Shown here: positions 7,527-10,453 of the stretch, piece after piece
Position numbering within the stretch: the first letter of the stretch is position 1
How the letters are laid out: each line of letters begins with the position of its first letter
From: an uncultured Candidatus Altimarinota bacterium
GTDB taxonomy: Bacteria > Patescibacteriota > Gracilibacteria > UBA4473
Direction of reading: 5' to 3'
Assembly (NCBI GenBank): GCA_938021445.1
Contig: CALIGR010000172.1
Coordinates: 1 to 10,453, forward strand
DNA: 10,453 nucleotides
Made by a program: the position numbers and the translations under genes
Notes under the pieces: model-generated
Seen by the model: only the letters and a program-made list of their open reading frames with translations
What the model was told of the DNA's origin: nothing
The model's database searches: none

Positions 7527-7811
7527 TTACATAATATTAGGCAGTCGCACCATCCCTTCTTCAACCGTATGAGGGGTACACTCGAGGAGTTCTTTTTCTA
7601 TTTTAGAAGGGACAATGACATCCGGCCGGGTCACACTTTCAAGTCCGGTGACTTGGGAGGTCTCAATCACATCATTAGTATTCACTTCTTCTAGATCTTT
7701 AAAAAAGTCCAGGATGTTACTGAGTTCTGATGCATACTGTTCTAGTTTTTCATCGGTTACCTGTATTCTGGCGAGTTTGGCTATGTGTCGGACTTCGTCT
7801 TGAGTGAGCAT
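7527..7811 (-). CDS. gatC: Asp-tRNA(Asn)/Glu-tRNA(Gln) amidotransferase subunit C
   Basis: GatC is the small stabilising subunit that wraps around GatA and GatB in the amidotransferase. The 94-aa length is typical. Family features are visible: an N-terminal His-Ile-Ala-Lys-Leu-Ala-Arg helix segment, Leu-Ser-Asn-Ile-Leu-Asp-Phe-Phe, Leu-Glu-Glu-Val-Asn-Thr, a central Thr-Arg-Pro-Asp (usually Arg-x-Asp), and a C-terminal Val-Arg-Leu-Pro-Asn-Ile. It is the first gene of the gatC-gatA pair. The ATG at 7811 has a -10 box seven bases upstream, so the message is probably leaderless. Confidence 0.93.
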   Translation of the reverse strand: MLTQDEVRHIAKLARIQVTDEKLEQYASELSNILDFFKDLEEVNTNDVIETSQVTGLESVTRPDVIVPSKIEKELLECTPHTVEEGMVRLPNIM

Positions 7812-7818
7812 TACGGTA

Positions 7819-7846
7819 ATGATAAAAATTTGGGGAATAGAGGCAA
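7819..7846 (-). promoter_or_regulatory. Predicted gatCA promoter, leaderless
   Basis: On the minus strand, TTGCCT (7846-7841, 4 of 6 to the -35 consensus) and TATCAT (7824-7819, 5 of 6 to the -10 consensus) are 16 bp apart. Seven bases separate the -10 from the gatC ATG, placing transcription start at about the start codon. Confidence 0.45.
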
Positions 7847-7852
7847 AGATGT

Positions 7853-7880
7853 TTGCAAATAATTTAAAATATTTTATTTT
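7853..7880 (+). promoter_or_regulatory. Predicted promoter of the RelA/SpoT-like gene
   Basis: TTGCAA (7853-7858) and TATTTT (7875-7880), each 4 of 6 to consensus, are 16 bp apart in a very AT-rich stretch and end seven bases before the ATG at 7888. The arrangement mirrors the divergent gatC promoter, with the two -35 boxes only six bases apart. TAAAAT at 7865-7870 is an alternative -10. The AT-rich background makes chance matches likely. Confidence 0.3.
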
Positions 7881-7887
7881 AAAGAAA

Positions 7888-9783
7888 ATGAAATCTATCT
7901 ATCGATATTCTACAATTGCAGATACAAGATGCTGTTTTAGGTTTAGTAGAAAAGATATCGATCGTTTTGGTGAAGACGTACAAGTCAGTTTCCCAGAGGA
8001 AGTATATGACTTAGTCGGCTTGGTAAATAGTGCACATAAAGAATATCAAAAAAAATTTCCTTATCTTATTTCTAGACTAGATCTCTATCGTTTTTTCCCT
8101 TTTTTGCTGAAAGATAAAGATATTCATTCAGCTGATTTAGACGGTGCAAGTAAGGTTTTTAATGAAAACAATTTAACTCAACTAGTTAGAAACCGAACCA
8201 GCTGGTTAGACATTAATGATCGCACAGAGACAGAAGCCTTAAAAGAAAAAGTTAAGTATGTCAAAGATGTGCTTCTCAGATCGGTAGATTTTTTGAAGGT
8301 AGAACTTGAGTTTTCCCTCCCTAGAGGTGTCGCAAGCGAGATCGACAGGATTTCTAGTATGCAAAATCTGCTTGATTTTATATTCAAAGCTCAAGGCTTA
8401 AAAACGTCTCCTTATGGACCGGTTATCTGCGGGTTGCTGAAAGTGGCGGATGTTTTTATCGAGATGGATAATCAATCCAGTGAATTAGAAGATTTGAGAG
8501 GCAGGACTACTGAACTGGAAAATGATCTGAAAGCTCTTTTATCAGCACAGGGTGAAGAGTATAAAGCAATGGATTTTACAAACCCCGTTACCCAGACTGG
8601 CGCTATACAGATGACCGGTTCTGAAGCTGGTTCTTTTCGGGCCAGAGAAATCCATTTCAATGCCAAATCGGAACACAGCACAGCCAGCAAGATGCTCAGA
8701 AAGGTTAGAGCTCTAGCATCAACGGTGGTAAGCGATGGAGTCCAAATGCGAGTCATACTTCCAGACGATGAGTCTGCGGACAACAGAGAGGCTCGGATAC
8801 AGCAGTTTTTTGAGTCATTTCCCGGATATTACTTTCAGCTCGATGATGGCAATGCTAACTCAGCTAAGGATCCAAATAGAAAAGAAATTAAATTTGATGG
8901 TTTTAAGCTCGAACCAGCGGAAGTGATAGATGACCTAGACTCAATTGATCCAAGCCGTTTCAATATAGAAGTTCAGCTGGTGACCGAAAAAGCATACTTC
9001 AGAAATGAGAGTGGCATCCGGAATCATACGGTTTACCGAGCGGTGCAAAACTTTCAGGTACTGGCCCGTTTATTTGGATCTATTGGCAAAGTGCGCTTTG
9101 AAAAAAAACTAGACCAACTAGCCGCTCAAGAATTTAAAGACACCAATGGTAATCCGTACCATCTAAATCGAGAAACACTCGAAGATTTATTTTCCAAACA
9201 CTTTTATTTAAACAATCAAACAAACCGTTATCACTGGTTTGAGTATGACTTCAGAACGAATGGGATTGGAATATTTAGTGAAGAAGATCAAGAAAAAAGA
9301 AATGAAGGAACCATCGATGCGATCGTTAACCTAGCTCACGAGTATAAACCTATGAATCATTGTGATCTAGCAGATACGAGTCCTGCTGAGTGGAAAACAA
9401 TCATTGAAACAAATAATTTTCCGGATAATGCTAAATGGAGAAGTGTTCACTATCAAACTCATGCAACTCGATTTTTAGATACAATTCCGGGAATTCCTGG
9501 TTTTATAAAAGCCTGCTTAGAAATTCAAGTTAAAGCGACTCAGCGACTTTATTTTAGAATGCCTAAGTCAGTAAAAAATGTAGAACTGAGAACTTGGAGG
9601 TATCTTTTCAGAGAAAAATCATTTCCAAGTTGGTGCTCAAAGTCAGAAAGAAGGAATATCACGGCTTACTTAGCAGACTTTGAAGGTGAAATTTTTAAAG
9701 GGTTAAGCAATCCCTTCCAGTACTTTCTCCCGATGATCACGGAAGAAACCTCGGGGCAGGTTGGGAAGGCACTAGAAGGATAA
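7888..9783 (+). CDS. Large protein with RelA/SpoT-like nucleotidyltransferase motifs
   Basis: A 631-aa soluble protein not recognised as a named family. Its middle matches RelA/SpoT (p)ppGpp-synthetase motifs as I recall them from Rel: K260, S264 and K268-M269 at Rel spacing; D283 with R288, like the Asp-x4-Arg of the synthetase core; and I360 to R384, matching Ile-Glu-x-Gln, Thr, Glu, Gly, His and Tyr-Lys/Arg at every step without gaps. The tyrosine/histidine G-loop expected between these blocks is not recognisable. A second partial set follows: P512, W517-x-S519-V-H521 and E545-I-Q547. No HD hydrolase, ACT or TGS domain, signal peptide or membrane segment is seen; residues 192-218 may form a short coiled coil. 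The start is uncertain: ATG 7888 suits the promoter, ATG 7849 follows an AGAGG, and the frame opens at GTG 7804. Nucleotide transfer activity is inference. Confidence 0.6.
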   Translation: MKSIYRYSTIADTRCCFRFSRKDIDRFGEDVQVSFPEEVYDLVGLVNSAHKEYQKKFPYLISRLDLYRFFPFLLKDKDIHSADLDGASKVFNENNLTQLVRNRTSWLDINDRTETEALKEKVKYVKDVLLRSVDFLKVELEFSLPRGVASEIDRISSMQNLLDFIFKAQGLKTSPYGPVICGLLKVADVFIEMDNQSSELEDLRGRTTELENDLKALLSAQGEEYKAMDFTNPVTQTGAIQMTGSEAGSFRAREIHFNAKSEHSTASKMLRKVRALASTVVSDGVQMRVILPDDESADNREARIQQFFESFPGYYFQLDDGNANSAKDPNRKEIKFDGFKLEPAEVIDDLDSIDPSRFNIEVQLVTEKAYFRNESGIRNHTVYRAVQNFQVLARLFGSIGKVRFEKKLDQLAAQEFKDTNGNPYHLNRETLEDLFSKHFYLNNQTNRYHWFEYDFRTNGIGIFSEEDQEKRNEGTIDAIVNLAHEYKPMNHCDLADTSPAEWKTIIETNNFPDNAKWRSVHYQTHATRFLDTIPGIPGFIKACLEIQVKATQRLYFRMPKSVKNVELRTWRYLFREKSFPSWCSKSERRNITAYLADFEGEIFKGLSNPFQYFLPMITEETSGQVGKALEG

Positions 9784-9810
9784 AAAAAGTCCCCGGTTTA
9801 CCCGCCGGGG
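9782..9810 (-). terminator. Strong intrinsic terminator reading leftwards
   Basis: CCCCGG (9791-9796) and CCGGGG (9805-9810) form a GC-rich 6-bp stem with an 8-nt loop. Read on the minus strand the stem is followed by AC and seven T (9788 to 9782), a textbook Rho-independent terminator for transcripts arriving from the right. On the plus strand no T-run follows, so it is not an obvious terminator for the RelA/SpoT-like gene, whose stop codon overlaps the A-run. Confidence 0.65.
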
Positions 9811-9901
9811 TCGGGGTTAAGGATTATTTAGTGACGAGAGTTTACTGCTTCCTAGCTAGTTGTTAGCCTTGCAGCAAAAGGGTTTACGTTTTTGAGGGGT
9901 G

Positions 9902-9907
9902 TAAAAT
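9902..9907 (+). promoter_or_regulatory. -10 box of the transposase gene
   Basis: TAAAAT (5 of 6 to consensus) ends six bases before the transposase ATG, the same spacing seen at the HAD-like gene, implying a leaderless transcript. No clear -35 box lies at 15-18 bp. Confidence 0.35.
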
Positions 9908-9913
9908 AGAGTT

Positions 9914-10453
9914 ATGATAAACCGTTATGCCAGTAAGTATGTGGAGATGCAGATCAAAGTACTAGAGAGTATAAAACGTAAACAGCTGAAGAAAAAAGAA
10001 GGAGCTCATCGCTTGGGAGTGAGTCGAGTGACGCTAGATAAATGGCTCTATCGTTATAATCGTTTTGGTGTGACTGGGTTAGAGCCCCCAAAACGTAAGA
10101 GGTGTGCAATGGCTCATAACCGAACCGCTAGAGAGGTGGAAGACGAAGTGATTGAGCTAGCGGAGGAATACTGGTTCGATGGAGTAGAGACACTCTGTGA
10201 TAGACTTTGGGAAAAATCTCGGGTAACTCTGCACCCAACGACGATCTACCGTATCCTGAAGCGAAGAGGTGCTCGATATGACCATAAATGGTCAGGCACC
10301 AGGAAACGAACGAAGAAGCAGCTGTATTGTCACGGACAAGTAGGGCAAGAACTCCAGGTAGATACCAAGTACCCGTTTGGGTACAAACAAGGGAAAGTGA
10401 TCTACACAGCGATAGACGATGCCAGCCGATGGAGTTATGCCAAAGCCTACACG
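9914..10453 (+). CDS. IS481-type DDE transposase, 3' end beyond window
   Basis: The first 180 residues of a transposase, still open at the window edge. Residues 8-60 form a helix-turn-helix region (Glu-Gly-Ala-His-Arg-Leu-Gly-Val-Ser at 29-37, then Thr-Leu-Asp-Lys-Trp-Leu), which binds the element's ends. Residues 71-120 look like a second winged-helix segment ending in Thr-Thr-Ile-Tyr-Arg-Ile-Leu-Lys. The retroviral-integrase-type catalytic core starts near 146: D150 in Gln-Val-Asp-Thr-Lys-Tyr and D168 in Ala-Ile-Asp-Asp-Ala-Ser-Arg are the first two acids of the DDE triad; the glutamate would lie beyond the edge. No frameshift or stop interrupts the visible part, so it may be intact. IS3-group OrfB proteins share the core, but the fused N-terminal HTH in one frame favours IS481. 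Confidence 0.85.
   Translation, partial: MINRYASKYVEMQIKVLESIKRKQLKKKEGAHRLGVSRVTLDKWLYRYNRFGVTGLEPPKRKRCAMAHNRTAREVEDEVIELAEEYWFDGVETLCDRLWEKSRVTLHPTTIYRILKRRGARYDHKWSGTRKRTKKQLYCHGQVGQELQVDTKYPFGYKQGKVIYTAIDDASRWSYAKAYT

Larger units (their letters stand above)
9861..10453 (+). mobile_element. IS481-type insertion sequence, left part only
   Basis: A DDE transposase begins about 50 bp inside this segment and runs off the window, so only the left end of the element is present. I place the left end at 9861, where TGTTAGCC begins, because IS481-family terminal repeats usually start with TGT. It is preceded one base earlier by CTAGCTAG (9852-9859); IS481 itself targets CTAG. The boundary is a proposal, since the right inverted repeat and target duplication lie outside the window. 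Confidence 0.55.

Noticed and set aside
7804..7887. Upstream GTG and ATG starts of the RelA/SpoT-like gene
   Set aside because: Not excluded, but the translated stretch is in the AT-rich divergent promoter region, overlaps the gatC start and looks non-coding; ATG 7888 fits a promoter at the same spacing as other genes here.
7888..8640. Possible HD hydrolase domain in front of the RelA/SpoT-like motifs
   Set aside because: The His-Asp metal-binding motifs of SpoT/Rel hydrolase domains are absent from the N-terminal 250 residues.
9791..9810. Terminator for the RelA/SpoT-like gene on the plus strand
   Set aside because: The hairpin has no T-run on its plus-strand 3' side; the run of seven lies on the other side and fits leftward termination.
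1..10453. CRISPR arrays, tRNA or rRNA genes
   Set aside because: No regularly spaced direct repeats, tRNA cloverleaf landmarks or rRNA-like conserved stretches were seen by eye; nearly all of the window is coding.

Overview
The window looks like chromosomal DNA from a small-genome bacterium, most likely a member of the Candidate Phyla Radiation (Patescibacteria). I base this on tightly packed genes, moderate GC content (low forties percent by eye, not counted), the standard genetic code, almost no Shine-Dalgarno sequences, several -10 boxes directly in front of start codons, and divergent versions of core enzymes. The assignment is inference; no rRNA or marker gene is present to settle it.

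Left part (1-1790): an inositol-monophosphatase-family phosphatase on the plus strand faces a minus-strand HAD-like protein whose catalytic motifs are in permuted order. A small hairpin with a T-run separates the two convergent genes.

Centre (1790-6070): a plus-strand operon carries the complete oxidative pentose phosphate branch: gnd, zwf and pgl (6-phosphogluconate dehydrogenase, glucose-6-phosphate dehydrogenase, 6-phosphogluconolactonase). It is followed by a YgjP-type zinc metallopeptidase. The genes overlap or nearly touch. Together the three enzymes turn glucose-6-phosphate into ribulose-5-phosphate with two NADPH. A hairpin separates this operon from the next, convergent one.

Next (6077-7811, minus): gatC and gatA encode two subunits of the tRNA-dependent amidotransferase that makes Gln-tRNA(Gln) and/or Asn-tRNA(Asn). 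gatB is not in the window.

Right part (7812-10453): back-to-back promoters drive gatC leftwards and a large protein of about 631 residues rightwards. I did not recognise this protein at first sight, but it carries RelA/SpoT nucleotidyltransferase motifs at the spacing seen in Rel enzymes, plus a second partial set of such motifs near the C-terminus. It is the most interesting gene here. A leftward-reading terminator follows, then the left end of an IS481-type insertion sequence whose DDE transposase runs off the window.
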